A stretch of DNA of 64,000 bases from a virus. Made by a program: the position numbers and the translations under genes. Under the pieces are notes generated by a model. The model did not search any database. It had not been told where the DNA came from and worked only from the letters and a program-made list of their open reading frames with translations. The first letter of the stretch is position 1; the number at the start of each line of letters is the position of its first letter. Below, one piece after another: positions 31,496 through 39,032 of this stretch. The DNA is taken from positions 1-64,000 of the IMG/VR virus record IMGVR_UViG_3300025099_000012, one strand, 5' to 3'.

Positions 31496-31944
31496 TACGC
31501 AGCTCCAGTGATATTGCTGTAAGTGTCAGCTAACACTGATTGCAGTTGATATGTTTCTGAAGGGCTTAATGCTCCTTCAGTTTGTAGCTTTGCCAATAGT
31601 ATGGCTGCTGGATTGTCTTGCATAGCTTCTTGCTGGATACCCGCACCTAAAGCTCCACCTAGAATTGCTCCTACTAAGCCTCCAGCAAAACGAGGCCCTG
31701 GTTTAACTGCGGCACGCACACCCTGCAATCCAGTTTTTGAAACTGGAGTTAATCCTTTCCCTGCCGCCAAACGATCTTTCAGATTGTTAATGAATAGTCC
31801 ACCTTGATGTGGTAATTCACCTGCGACTGCACCAAGGAGAGCACCACCTCCACCTCCTAGTAGAGCAGCAGTGCCAGTACCCATTTGATTCTGTTGATCT
31901 TGCTGCGCTTTAGCTAGTAACGCTTCTTCAATACTAATTGCCAT
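31495..31944 (-). CDS. glycine-zipper membrane-active protein
   Basis: This 149-residue protein has two glycine-zipper segments (GGGGGALLGAVAGELP; GGLVGAILGGALGAGIQ). Such segments insert in membranes and are common in proteins ejected by podoviruses to build a DNA channel. Several virion-cluster genes here share this feature. No catalytic motif. Confidence 0.65.
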   Translation of the reverse strand: MAISIEEALLAKAQQDQQNQMGTGTAALLGGGGGALLGAVAGELPHQGGLFINNLKDRLAAGKGLTPVSKTGLQGVRAAVKPGPRFAGGLVGAILGGALGAGIQQEAMQDNPAAILLAKLQTEGALSPSETYQLQSVLADTYSNITGAA

Positions 31945-31973
31945 TACTATACTTTGACTTTAATATTACTAGT

Positions 31974-32408
31974 TTAACTAATAAAGATTAAGTCCTCTTC
32001 AATTAATTGATCCCAATTAACCCGTGGGATGTTCTCAAGCTGCTTGAGATTAGCAAACCTCTCACCACTCAGAGACATACGTAGTTCAACTATCTTTTTG
32101 GCTGTAGCAAAACCTACACCTGGTAACCGTTTTGCAATCTGTTCTGCTTGAGCTGCATTCAAATTCAATCGCATATCTTCAATAGGAACAATCGGATCAG
32201 GCAATGGCTCTTCAGGAAGCTCTTGCTCAAGCTGTGCAATCTTAACCATTCGACCTTTTTCACGGTCATACGGAACAAGTTGATCCAATGTCATGAATGT
32301 GACGTTACCTCCAGCATCTTTTACCATCGCAAATTCTTTATCGTGAGTACTGATAAACTCAACTAGTTTGCCAGTCTTACTATCTTGAAATAACTTTTGA
32401 TCGGACAT
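31974..32408 (-). CDS. helix-hairpin-helix (ComEA-like) protein
   Basis: This 144-residue protein starts at ATG 32408; a longer upstream extension of the same frame runs through the terminator and the decoration gene and is rejected. The N-terminal half is beta-rich. The C-terminal 65 residues are a double helix-hairpin-helix: LNLNAAQAEQIAKRLPGVGFATAKKIVELR, then LKQLENIPRVNWDQL. Read in short pieces, the LPGVGxxxAxxIV core is the DNA-binding HhH signature. Possible role in packaged-DNA binding or connector completion. Confidence 0.75.
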   Translation of the reverse strand: MSDQKLFQDSKTGKLVEFISTHDKEFAMVKDAGGNVTFMTLDQLVPYDREKGRMVKIAQLEQELPEEPLPDPIVPIEDMRLNLNAAQAEQIAKRLPGVGFATAKKIVELRMSLSGERFANLKQLENIPRVNWDQLIEEDLIFIS

Positions 32409-32443
32409 ATTTTTTGGGGTATTCCTTTTCATATTATAAGCAC

Positions 32444-32472
32444 AAAAAAAGCGCCTCATAAGAGACGCTTTG
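32444..32472 (-). terminator. strong terminator after the capsid/decoration genes
   Basis: On the minus strand AAAGCGTCTC-TTAT-GAGGCGCTTT plus further T residues follows the decoration gene. The symmetric A/T tracts could make it bidirectional. Confidence 0.9.
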
Positions 32473-32490
32473 GTTATCTGATTGTTATTA

Positions 32491-33132
32491 TCAGGTGCCT
32501 TGACCAGCTTCAATTCCGTAAGGAATGTGAGCATCGCTAGCGTCAGGAGCCGGAGCAGGACGGTAGTAGCAGATCTCGACCAGAATGGCGGAGGGGCTCT
32601 TACGGTCTGCACCCACAGAAGGGTTCTGCTCAGCAGTGCAGTTTGCAGAAGTAATGACCTGAACGGTGGTATCAGCAGAAGTGCTAATAGCAGTTCCGTT
32701 GACAATGCCCAACATTGCGGAGGCAGCGCCATCAGCAGGGAAGAACTTGTCAGCAGCTGCAGTCAGTGTTACTTCACTGCCAGTGTCACCAGGAGCGTTA
32801 CCACCAAGAGCAACAATCTTGATGGTGTTACCAGATGCAGTAGCTTTAACGCCAGGTGCATTCAATGCGGTGCGATAAACAACGGAATTCTTAGGAATCA
32901 CGAATGCTTTATCGGTACGTGGCTTGTCATCCTGACGAAGATCAGGTGACAGAACCTTCAAGCTATAGGTGCCAGCAGACAGGACACCACCGGAAAGAGT
33001 TCCAGCGTTGTCAGGATCTAAAACGAGAGCACCGACGATACGGTAGAACTCAACACCTGGGAGAGCCTCAACACCCTGTTCGCGATATGCGTTCAGGTGG
33101 GCTACATAATTACCGGGAAAAATTACGGACAT
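32491..33132 (-). CDS. head decoration-like protein
   Basis: This 213-residue protein is encoded immediately downstream of the major capsid gene. It starts SVIFPGNYVAHLNAYREQG and continues with beta strands (EFYRIVGALVLDPDN, GTYSLKVLSPDLR) and a variable Ala/Gly/Thr-rich region, ending with ILVEICYYRPAPAP. Position and composition fit a capsid decoration/cement protein expressed at high level, consistent with the strong terminator after it. Confidence 0.65.
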   Translation of the reverse strand: MSVIFPGNYVAHLNAYREQGVEALPGVEFYRIVGALVLDPDNAGTLSGGVLSAGTYSLKVLSPDLRQDDKPRTDKAFVIPKNSVVYRTALNAPGVKATASGNTIKIVALGGNAPGDTGSEVTLTAAADKFFPADGAASAMLGIVNGTAISTSADTTVQVITSANCTAEQNPSVGADRKSPSAILVEICYYRPAPAPDASDAHIPYGIEAGQGT

Positions 33133-33148
33133 AGTTAGTTAGCTCCTA

Positions 33149-34297
33149 TCAATAAACGAAAGAGTAACCAACCGTAATGAAATCGCGGTTAAGCGTTTCA
33201 AAACCGGCAAACAGCGACCAGATCATGATGATGAAACGGCTGAAGTCATCGTTGTTATTCAACAAAATCTGAGCGTTGTTACCACCAATACCCACGCCAA
33301 CAGCCTGAGGGCCGAAGAAGACAAGTTGAGATGCTGTGTAATCAGCAGCTCCTGCAGCTTCGTCAGCAACAATCAAGTTGTATGTGGTTTCGGGCAGGTT
33401 GGTGGACTCAAACCAACGGACACCCTCAAAGAGGAAGCCAGTAGGCATAACGGGTTGACCGGCAACAAAGCCAGCTTGGCCGTAAGCAGGTCCCATGCCT
33501 TGGTAGAAGTTGGCGTTGGGAGCCTCAGCAGGGTTCATAGGATTAACAATCCCTTGACCCGGATAACGAGCGATCTCGCGGAAGTCTGCGTTCTGACGCA
33601 GATGCATCATTGCGGTTGGATCGACGATGCAACGGTAGTAACCATCAGCGAAGGTAGGAACGTTGCGCTTACGCATGTCCTTAACCACTTCGAGGAGGTC
33701 AGTCTTTACATCAAATTTGGCGGACTCACCAGCGGCGTACGTCACACCCAAGGTTCCACCAGCACCGCCTTTAGGCTTGCCACCTGGCAGGTAGTAACCA
33801 CCTTGATCTTTGCTGGCTTGACCAGCAGCTTCTGCCTTCAGCAGTTCGTTTGCGAAGACACGATCACGCCAACGACGATAGTCATCCAGCAGGGTCAAAG
33901 AACCGATGCTTTGGTGGAAGACATTCAGGTTGCCAGTATCAAGTAGCAGACGCTGAGCAGTAATCAGGGTTTCACGAGCCACCTTAAAAGTAGAAGGCTG
34001 TGAAGCATCGCGGGAATCAGCGGGACCGGTGTACTCGCGGAGAGTAACCAGTACTTTGTCCTTGACGATGTTGCGTGCGGAGGCGGATCCAAGTGTTTGA
34101 TCGGCAGTCCGCTCACGGGACTCCTTAGTGCCAGGTTTGCCCCAGAAGCGATACCGGTCTAACTGAACAGTTTGACCAGGTTGCTTGGAGAAATCATGAA
34201 CGACCACAGGTTCAACGGCCATCTCAATGATGTATGCCGGATGCGGACGATATAGTTCAGCACCAAGAAGCTTCGGAAAATCATTATCAATCCACAT
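33149..34297 (-). CDS. major capsid protein (HK97 fold, N4 gp56-like)
   Basis: This 382-residue protein has blocks typical of phage major capsid proteins: GQTVQLDRYRFWG (N-arm), LREYTGPADS, a spine-helix region (VFHQSIGSLTLLDDYRRW), GYYRCIVDPTAMMHLRQN and FREIARYPG, and a C-terminal LVFFGPQAVGVGIGG. The Q-T-V-x-L-x-R-Y and Y-x-C-I-V-D/P-x-x-M-x-x-L-R arrangement resembles the N4 gp56 family. It is preceded by GGAG and by an inverted repeat (34331-34349) and followed by the decoration gene. Confidence 0.88.
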   Translation of the reverse strand: MWIDNDFPKLLGAELYRPHPAYIIEMAVEPVVVHDFSKQPGQTVQLDRYRFWGKPGTKESRERTADQTLGSASARNIVKDKVLVTLREYTGPADSRDASQPSTFKVARETLITAQRLLLDTGNLNVFHQSIGSLTLLDDYRRWRDRVFANELLKAEAAGQASKDQGGYYLPGGKPKGGAGGTLGVTYAAGESAKFDVKTDLLEVVKDMRKRNVPTFADGYYRCIVDPTAMMHLRQNADFREIARYPGQGIVNPMNPAEAPNANFYQGMGPAYGQAGFVAGQPVMPTGFLFEGVRWFESTNLPETTYNLIVADEAAGAADYTASQLVFFGPQAVGVGIGGNNAQILLNNNDDFSRFIIMIWSLFAGFETLNRDFITVGYSFVY

Positions 34298-34330
34298 AGG
34301 ATCGTAACTCCGTAAGCTAAAAAGTTATAA

Positions 34331-34349
34331 GTGACTTCGACTTAGTCAC
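34331..34349. promoter_or_regulatory. inverted repeat in capsid promoter region
   Basis: GTGACT-N7-AGTCAC lies in the 113-bp divergent gap between the capsid gene and the HNH gene. It may be an operator or a 5' leader hairpin of the capsid mRNA. No clear copy of the TACAATAGT box is present here, unlike neighbouring units. Confidence 0.4.
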
Positions 34350-34410
34350 ATATAATGATAGTACTTGTTATTGCTATACTTTTAACTATATACCCCAATA
34401 TTTTGTGGTT

Positions 34411-34788
34411 ATGGAATTTATAGATGATAAAATTTGGACGCCTATTCATACCTTGCCTGGATATGAATGCTGCATCGAATACTACATAAACTCAATCGGT
34501 GATATCAAAAGTACTAAAGGTCGATCTGAAAAGCTTTTGAAGCAGCGTAAAAATAAAAATGGATATATGCAGGTCAACCTCACGCAACGCATTGGTAGAA
34601 AACGTACTGTTACCGTTACTGTTCATAAGCTTGTTGCACTTGCATTTCTAAAGCCTCCATTAACAATGCCCGGAAGGACTAAAGCTTGCAGCCGAGTAGC
34701 ACATGTAGATGGTCATAAAAACAATAACTCTGCTTCAAATCTTAAATGGACTAAAATAGAAGAAAGTTGTAATAGCAAAAATGGCTGA
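34411..34788 (+). CDS. NUMOD4/HNH free-standing homing endonuclease
   Basis: This 125-residue protein starts at ATG 34411. Its N-terminus is a NUMOD4 motif (W-x-PI...PGYE...YYINSIGDIKS), with NGYMQVNLTQR, VHKLVALAFL and a terminal HNH core (RVAHVDGHKNNNSASNLKW). It is inserted on the opposite strand directly upstream of the capsid gene, a typical location for homing endonucleases that spread by cutting a conserved neighbour. The following gene overlaps its last 8 nt. Confidence 0.85.
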   Translation: MEFIDDKIWTPIHTLPGYECCIEYYINSIGDIKSTKGRSEKLLKQRKNKNGYMQVNLTQRIGRKRTVTVTVHKLVALAFLKPPLTMPGRTKACSRVAHVDGHKNNNSASNLKWTKIEESCNSKNG

Positions 34789-35269
34789 TAGTCTTATTCT
34801 TTCTGGTGTTAAAGGTGTATCTAAGCACACTGGTAAAGAACTGCTGCTGACTCGTCCAAAGCGTGGTGGCGATACACATAAACTTAAGGAATGGTGGCAC
34901 GGTACTAATGGTGCACAGTATGTAAATTGCACAATTTTTGATGTCACTGCTAATGGACAAACAGTTAAATTAGCTGTCGCAACAGGGGACTCTTCGTTCT
35001 TGCGTATTGATCATGATGGTAAATTGAATTTTGCTTTCTATGGTGCACGTGGCGTTACTCGTGCGGCACTCTTTAGCTCTGATCTAAAGCTTATTGAGCA
35101 CTATGTCTTGCCGAGTATTAGTAAAGGTAAAGTCATGACTGTCAAACCACATGGCTCTGAAGAGAAGCCCTCCTCTATAGTCAAGCCTGAGCCGAGACCT
35201 CTCGCACCTAAGCCTGCTAAGAAAGTAGCAAAGAAGACTATTAAAGCGTTAATTAAAGACGAAGACTAG
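34781..35269 (+). CDS. hypothetical protein with basic tail
   Basis: It encodes 162 residues. The N-terminal 110 are mixed alpha/beta (LKEWWHGTNGAQYVNCTIFD, VKLAVATGDSSFLRID), followed by a Pro/Lys-rich tail (KPAKKVAKKTIKALIK) that resembles histone-H1-like or DNA-binding tails. It overlaps the homing endonuclease gene, so it may travel with it or be co-expressed. Confidence 0.65.
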   Translation: MADSLILSGVKGVSKHTGKELLLTRPKRGGDTHKLKEWWHGTNGAQYVNCTIFDVTANGQTVKLAVATGDSSFLRIDHDGKLNFAFYGARGVTRAALFSSDLKLIEHYVLPSISKGKVMTVKPHGSEEKPSSIVKPEPRPLAPKPAKKVAKKTIKALIKDED

Positions 35270-35955
35270 AAGCTCGGACGGTCTGCAAGTCGCATGATGT
35301 AGCTTTTGTCTTCAATTGACTCAAGCGACTTGTATTCGTTGCCAACATCAATCTGAATTTTATAAGGAAGGCGTTTAGTGTTTCTAGCATGGATGCCTAC
35401 GTAGAAGAAGTCTCGTGGCTTGATATACATCTTGTCGTAGGGATGTTCTTCATTCTCACTTGTATATAGTCGAACATCAAGATAGCTGTTGTTATAGATA
35501 TTTGATGCTTTAAGATTTTCAAGATCTACACTCAGGTATGAATCTGATCCAATTGCCGGAAGAGTAAGTGGAGGCGTAGCAGCTGACGAATAGCCTGGAT
35601 CTGATTCGGCACCCGCTTGATCGAGACTACTGGTTACATAACCTGTGTCGTCTTCTTCGCTGTAGAAATCAATATCTGCTTTGATATAACCAGGCTCCAG
35701 ATATTCCTTAAGAACAATGTCGCCAATAATATTCAGCTTTACTTTGATGAAATGATTTTCTACACCAAATAAACCTACTGCATCTTCATACTGCAGTGAG
35801 AATGGTACAACATTGACCTCCGCTACTTCAGCTTTGGATATACTCGCACCAGTCGCATAGTTGAGAGATTTACTTGATGAATACCGATCTGGATTAGTGT
35901 TGTCACTAGCAGAATATGTATTGTTTTGCCTCAGTATTTCTGTAGTGACATTCAT
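35266..35955 (-). CDS. hypothetical virion protein
   Basis: This 229-residue, beta-rich protein has a Ser/Asn-rich N-terminus, then LFGVENHFIKVKLNIIGDIV, Asp/Glu-rich loops, and a C-terminal part (HPYDKMYIKPRDFFYVGIHA). Between capsid and sigma-factor genes; its promoter box lies at 35975-35984 just inside the end of the sigma gene region. No family recognised. Confidence 0.65.
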   Translation of the reverse strand: MNVTTEILRQNNTYSASDNTNPDRYSSSKSLNYATGASISKAEVAEVNVVPFSLQYEDAVGLFGVENHFIKVKLNIIGDIVLKEYLEPGYIKADIDFYSEEDDTGYVTSSLDQAGAESDPGYSSAATPPLTLPAIGSDSYLSVDLENLKASNIYNNSYLDVRLYTSENEEHPYDKMYIKPRDFFYVGIHARNTKRLPYKIQIDVGNEYKSLESIEDKSYIMRLADRPSF

Positions 35956-35974
35956 GTCTGCATTTATTCAATAA

Positions 35975-35984
35975 CTCTATTGTA
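35975..35984 (-). promoter_or_regulatory. putative phage promoter -10 box
   Basis: The minus strand reads TACAATAGAG, 20 nt before the start at 35955 and immediately after the sigma-factor stop. Confidence 0.5.
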
Positions 35985-36926
35985 TTAAAGATACTCGCTT
36001 ACACTATTGGACTGTTCTCGTAGATTTTTAAGAGCTTTATTTTCTAGAGTTCTGACTCGATCACGGCTCATGTTCAACATTTGTCCAATTGCAGTCATGG
36101 ACATTGGTTCTAGTATTTCTTCCCCAATCCCATATCGCATACTAATTACTGCAGCCTGCATTTCAGGTAGATCTTGAATGAGCTCACGAATGTCTTCCTT
36201 AATGAATTGTTGTTCTAGCAGCATCTCAGGTAATTGTGTTTTATCTTCTAGTAGATCTATTAGAGCGGTATCTCGGTTCTCTCCAATTTTTATTTCAAGT
36301 GATGTTGGTTGCCGAGCTTTACACATCAAATCTTTAATGTCATCAACAGACAGGTTGAGGTATTCAGACAACTCAAATACGTTTGGTAGTTGACCATTGA
36401 TTTGACTTAGTTCACGCTGGGCTTTCTTAAGTTTGTTGAGGTTCTCAGTAACATGGATCGGTAAACGAATCGCCCTCGATTTTTCAGCGATAGCGCGAGT
36501 GATCCCTTGACGGATCCACCAGTAGGCGTAAGTAGAAAACTTGTAACCACGACCAGGATCAAACTTCTCCACGCCACGGACCAAGCCAATGGTACCTTCC
36601 TGGATAATATCCAATAGGTCCATGTTGCGCTTAGTATATTTTTTGGCGACTGAAACAACAAGCCGGAGGTTTGCTGTAACCATTTTGTCTTTTGCCTTTT
36701 CACCATCTCTAATTTGCTTACGAAGTTCCTTGTAAGGAATGTCCATTACTTGAGAAAGATCTTTTGTATCGTCTAGTGCTAACTCTTCTTTGATCGCTTT
36801 AATTTCCATTAGACGTTGTACATTTCTACCTAGCAGGATTTCTTCGTCATGCTGAAGTAAGGGAATTCTTCCAATGTCACGAAGATATGCACGGACAGAA
36901 TCTCCAGTACTCTTTGTAGATGCCAT
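35985..36926 (-). CDS. RpoD-family (group 1/2, cyanobacterial-type) sigma factor
   Basis: This 313-residue sigma-70 protein has region 1.2 (DSVRAYLRDIGRIPLL), regions 2.1-2.4 (MVTANLRLVVSVAKKY, DIIQEGTIGLVRGVEKFD, FSTYAYWWIRQGITRAI), region 3 (RLPIHVTENLNKL), and region 4 with a helix-turn-helix (SMTAIGQMLNMSRDRVRTLE, KALKNLR). The near-perfect conservation of region 2 is characteristic of host primary-like group 2 sigmas of cyanobacteria rather than T4 gp55-type factors. A good AAGGA site precedes ATG 36926. It probably redirects host RNA polymerase to phage promoters. Confidence 0.93.
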   Translation of the reverse strand: MASTKSTGDSVRAYLRDIGRIPLLQHDEEILLGRNVQRLMEIKAIKEELALDDTKDLSQVMDIPYKELRKQIRDGEKAKDKMVTANLRLVVSVAKKYTKRNMDLLDIIQEGTIGLVRGVEKFDPGRGYKFSTYAYWWIRQGITRAIAEKSRAIRLPIHVTENLNKLKKAQRELSQINGQLPNVFELSEYLNLSVDDIKDLMCKARQPTSLEIKIGENRDTALIDLLEDKTQLPEMLLEQQFIKEDIRELIQDLPEMQAAVISMRYGIGEEILEPMSMTAIGQMLNMSRDRVRTLENKALKNLREQSNSVSEYL

Positions 36927-36973
36927 ATTTCCTTTTTGCTTATATTTAATTCTATCAGCCTATTTGATATTTA

Positions 36974-37264
36974 TCAACCATATATTCGTGCAAATCTTGT
37001 ATTTTCTCCTGGGTTTTCGCCAGACTCAAGTGACTCAACCGCCATTGCTTGGGCAGCATGCTCGTTAAACCCTTTCTCCTTATAATTGTTCAAGTTCCTT
37101 TCATACTGCTCTATTGAGCTTTCAAAGTCTTCGCCGTGGTGAATCATCTCAGCTGCCATTTGATTTGCAGCTTGATCCTCTACTCCATCTGATTTTAGAT
37201 GTTTCCATATTGCCTGAAAAATCTCAGGATCATTTGCATAATCACCCGCTTTTCTGTTATTCAC
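36974..37264 (-). CDS. small acidic hypothetical protein
   Basis: It encodes 96 helical, charged residues (EIFQAIWKHLKSDGVED, AANQMAAEMIHHGEDF, EHAAQAMAVESLESGE). Two similar helices suggest an internal duplication around the A-A-x-x-M-A motif. It lies between the sigma gene and virion genes. Function unknown. Confidence 0.6.
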   Translation of the reverse strand: MNNRKAGDYANDPEIFQAIWKHLKSDGVEDQAANQMAAEMIHHGEDFESSIEQYERNLNNYKEKGFNEHAAQAMAVESLESGENPGENTRFARIYG

Positions 37265-37305
37265 TTGGCAACACTTTGAATCTCTATTTATTCTATCAAT
37301 TACTA

Positions 37306-37629
37306 TTAAGCGAATCCTTTAAGGCGTTCCCGTAGTAAAGCTTGTTCGGGCACAGATGCCATTTTAAAAGCAGCATAGTTTGGGTCTGCCATTCTTGCCG
37401 TTTCACTGTCATTACCTTTAGCTGCCAAAATTGCCATTGCAACATGACCTGACTTCTGCTGGTTAGCTATTTGTGCGGCACTAAGACCAGCAACACGTTC
37501 CATGCCTTCCCTGGCTGCAAGTCCTTGAGTTTCATTAGTAATTGCCTGTTGTCCGGCATTACTGGCTAGTAGCTGACCTTGAATTTTTTGTTGGTATGAA
37601 TTTGCATCCATATCGTTGGAGTACATCAT
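37306..37629 (-). CDS. Ala/Gln-rich hypothetical protein
   Basis: It encodes 107 residues, almost all helix (SYQQKIQGQLLASNAGQQA, GMERVAGLSAAQIANQQ). The Ala/Gln composition resembles scaffolding or ejected internal virion proteins. No recognised family. Confidence 0.6.
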   Translation of the reverse strand: MMYSNDMDANSYQQKIQGQLLASNAGQQAITNETQGLAAREGMERVAGLSAAQIANQQKSGHVAMAILAAKGNDSETARMADPNYAAFKMASVPEQALLRERLKGFA

Positions 37630-37671
37630 TTCTACAATTAGCTTAATTCTGTTACTTATATTGTACGTAAA

Positions 37672-38046
37672 TTAAATACGTCCTTGTTCGGGACCATCTA
37701 CGTAATCAACTGCTGCTAATAGACCAGCTAGTCCACCAGCTCCGGCTAGCACTTCACCCGCCATTCGCTTTTTAATTTCTTGTTTGAGGGCGTGTTTGCC
37801 ACCCTCTTTAAGTAATTCTCTTACAAGAGTGTCAAGGTTTTTGTTTTCAGGACGTGAGGCAATCTCAAGTGCTGCAGCTACATCCTCTGGCGTTGGATTA
37901 CGACCTAAGATCTTTTTGAGAGTTTCAGGTGTGAGATCCTTCTGATCGTGAAATACATATTCCAAGTCAGGATTAGAAGGCAACGACCCCGAAGAGCCGA
38001 TGCCTAGTTCTCTCGCTCGTCTGCCAGAGTTGTAGTAACTCATCAC
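37672..38046 (-). CDS. hypothetical protein of the head operon
   Basis: It encodes 124 residues: LTPETLKKILGRNPTPEDV, ALEIASRPENKNLDTLVRELL, and an apolar glycine-containing C-terminus (GEVLAGAGGLAGLLAAVDYV). It overlaps the scaffold-like gene by 4 nt (ATGA). Might be a small internal virion protein. Confidence 0.6.
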   Translation of the reverse strand: MMSYYNSGRRARELGIGSSGSLPSNPDLEYVFHDQKDLTPETLKKILGRNPTPEDVAAALEIASRPENKNLDTLVRELLKEGGKHALKQEIKKRMAGEVLAGAGGLAGLLAAVDYVDGPEQGRI

Positions 38047-39032
38047 ATGTCTTGGATAAGAGCCTTAGCTTGCAGAGCACCTTGAGGAGCCTGTGAGAGA
38101 TAACGCCATGCGTTCTCAGGGGAGCTGTCCATCATTTCGCTGAAGGAGCCCCAGAAATCATTTGCCTGGTTGACCTGACGGCCGGGAGTAGGCATATCCA
38201 TTTGAGGACGCTGGAAGTTCTGTGGAACTTGTCCTTGCTCTTGAGCTTGGATCTCAGCTTCGAACTGAGCACGAGCTTCTTGTTGCTGACGTACTTGTGT
38301 TTCGTCAGGGGTCTCAGTGGGATAAGGACCTTGAGGACCGAAGAACTCATTGACGTAATCAGCCAACACATCAGGGTTGGTGAGCATCAGGTTCATTGCA
38401 CCGTTCTCCTCGTTGGAAGCTTCGAATGCACTGAGGACATTGTTGCCACGCTGAACCTGCTCGATCAGTGCATCTTCAACTGCACATGCGTAGGTGTTTA
38501 GGAGAGCAGGAGCTTCAGCACCAAAGTGCTCAAGAACCTCAAGACTTTCTCCGCTGATTCCGCTTAGGTACTGATCCTGAGCCTGACTTGCTCCGTGCTG
38601 CACCGCTTGCTGCACCAGGCTGCTGACGTCGGATTCCGTATAGCTCTGGGTTGAAGCTTGGGGCTGCGAAATCTGCTGAACCTGTGGGGCCATTGAAGCC
38701 CAACTGGGCTGAGTAGTTGCCTGAGGCGTCGGTGTTGTCTGGTATGCCGAGGGTGAAACCTGGGCCGGGGAGGGGCTGGACGTATTCAGGCTTGCGCTGA
38801 GCGCCTGGAACGCCTGCTGCCATGGATTGCCCTGAGTTGCTGCCGAACCCTGCGGGGCCTGGGCCGATGCCTGGTAAACCGGTGCCTGCGGTGCCACTGG
38901 TTGTCCCATTGATGCCGGGGAGGTTGGGGACTGGCTCGTCGCGTACTGGCTCGCCGCGCTGGGCACGTAGTTGGTCGGCGTTGCTGAGCTCGTCGGGGAT
39001 ACTTGTTGCGCTGGCTGGCTTGTAACTTCCAC
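38043..39032 (-). CDS. putative scaffolding protein, N-terminus dual-coded with portal
   Basis: This 329-residue protein starts at GTG 39032 with AAGGAG 10 nt upstream (39043-39049), inside the portal gene. The N-terminal about 130 residues are Gln/Ser/Pro/Ala/Thr-rich. The rest is helical (DVSSLVQQAVQHGASQAQDQ, LNTYACAVEDALIEQVQRG) with an acidic Gln/Glu helix near the end, as in phage scaffolds. Its first 494 nt are also the end of the portal gene in another frame. Position between portal and capsid fits a scaffold. Confidence 0.75.
   Translation of the reverse strand: MEVTSQPAQQVSPTSSATPTNYVPSAASQYATSQSPTSPASMGQPVAPQAPVYQASAQAPQGSAATQGNPWQQAFQALSASLNTSSPSPAQVSPSAYQTTPTPQATTQPSWASMAPQVQQISQPQASTQSYTESDVSSLVQQAVQHGASQAQDQYLSGISGESLEVLEHFGAEAPALLNTYACAVEDALIEQVQRGNNVLSAFEASNEENGAMNLMLTNPDVLADYVNEFFGPQGPYPTETPDETQVRQQQEARAQFEAEIQAQEQGQVPQNFQRPQMDMPTPGRQVNQANDFWGSFSEMMDSSPENAWRYLSQAPQGALQAKALIQDM

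Noticed and set aside
32409-32732. N-terminal extension of the helix-hairpin-helix gene
   Set aside because: The upstream part runs through a strong terminator and antisense-frame of the decoration gene and is Leu-rich nonsense-like; the ATG at 32408 is the natural start.
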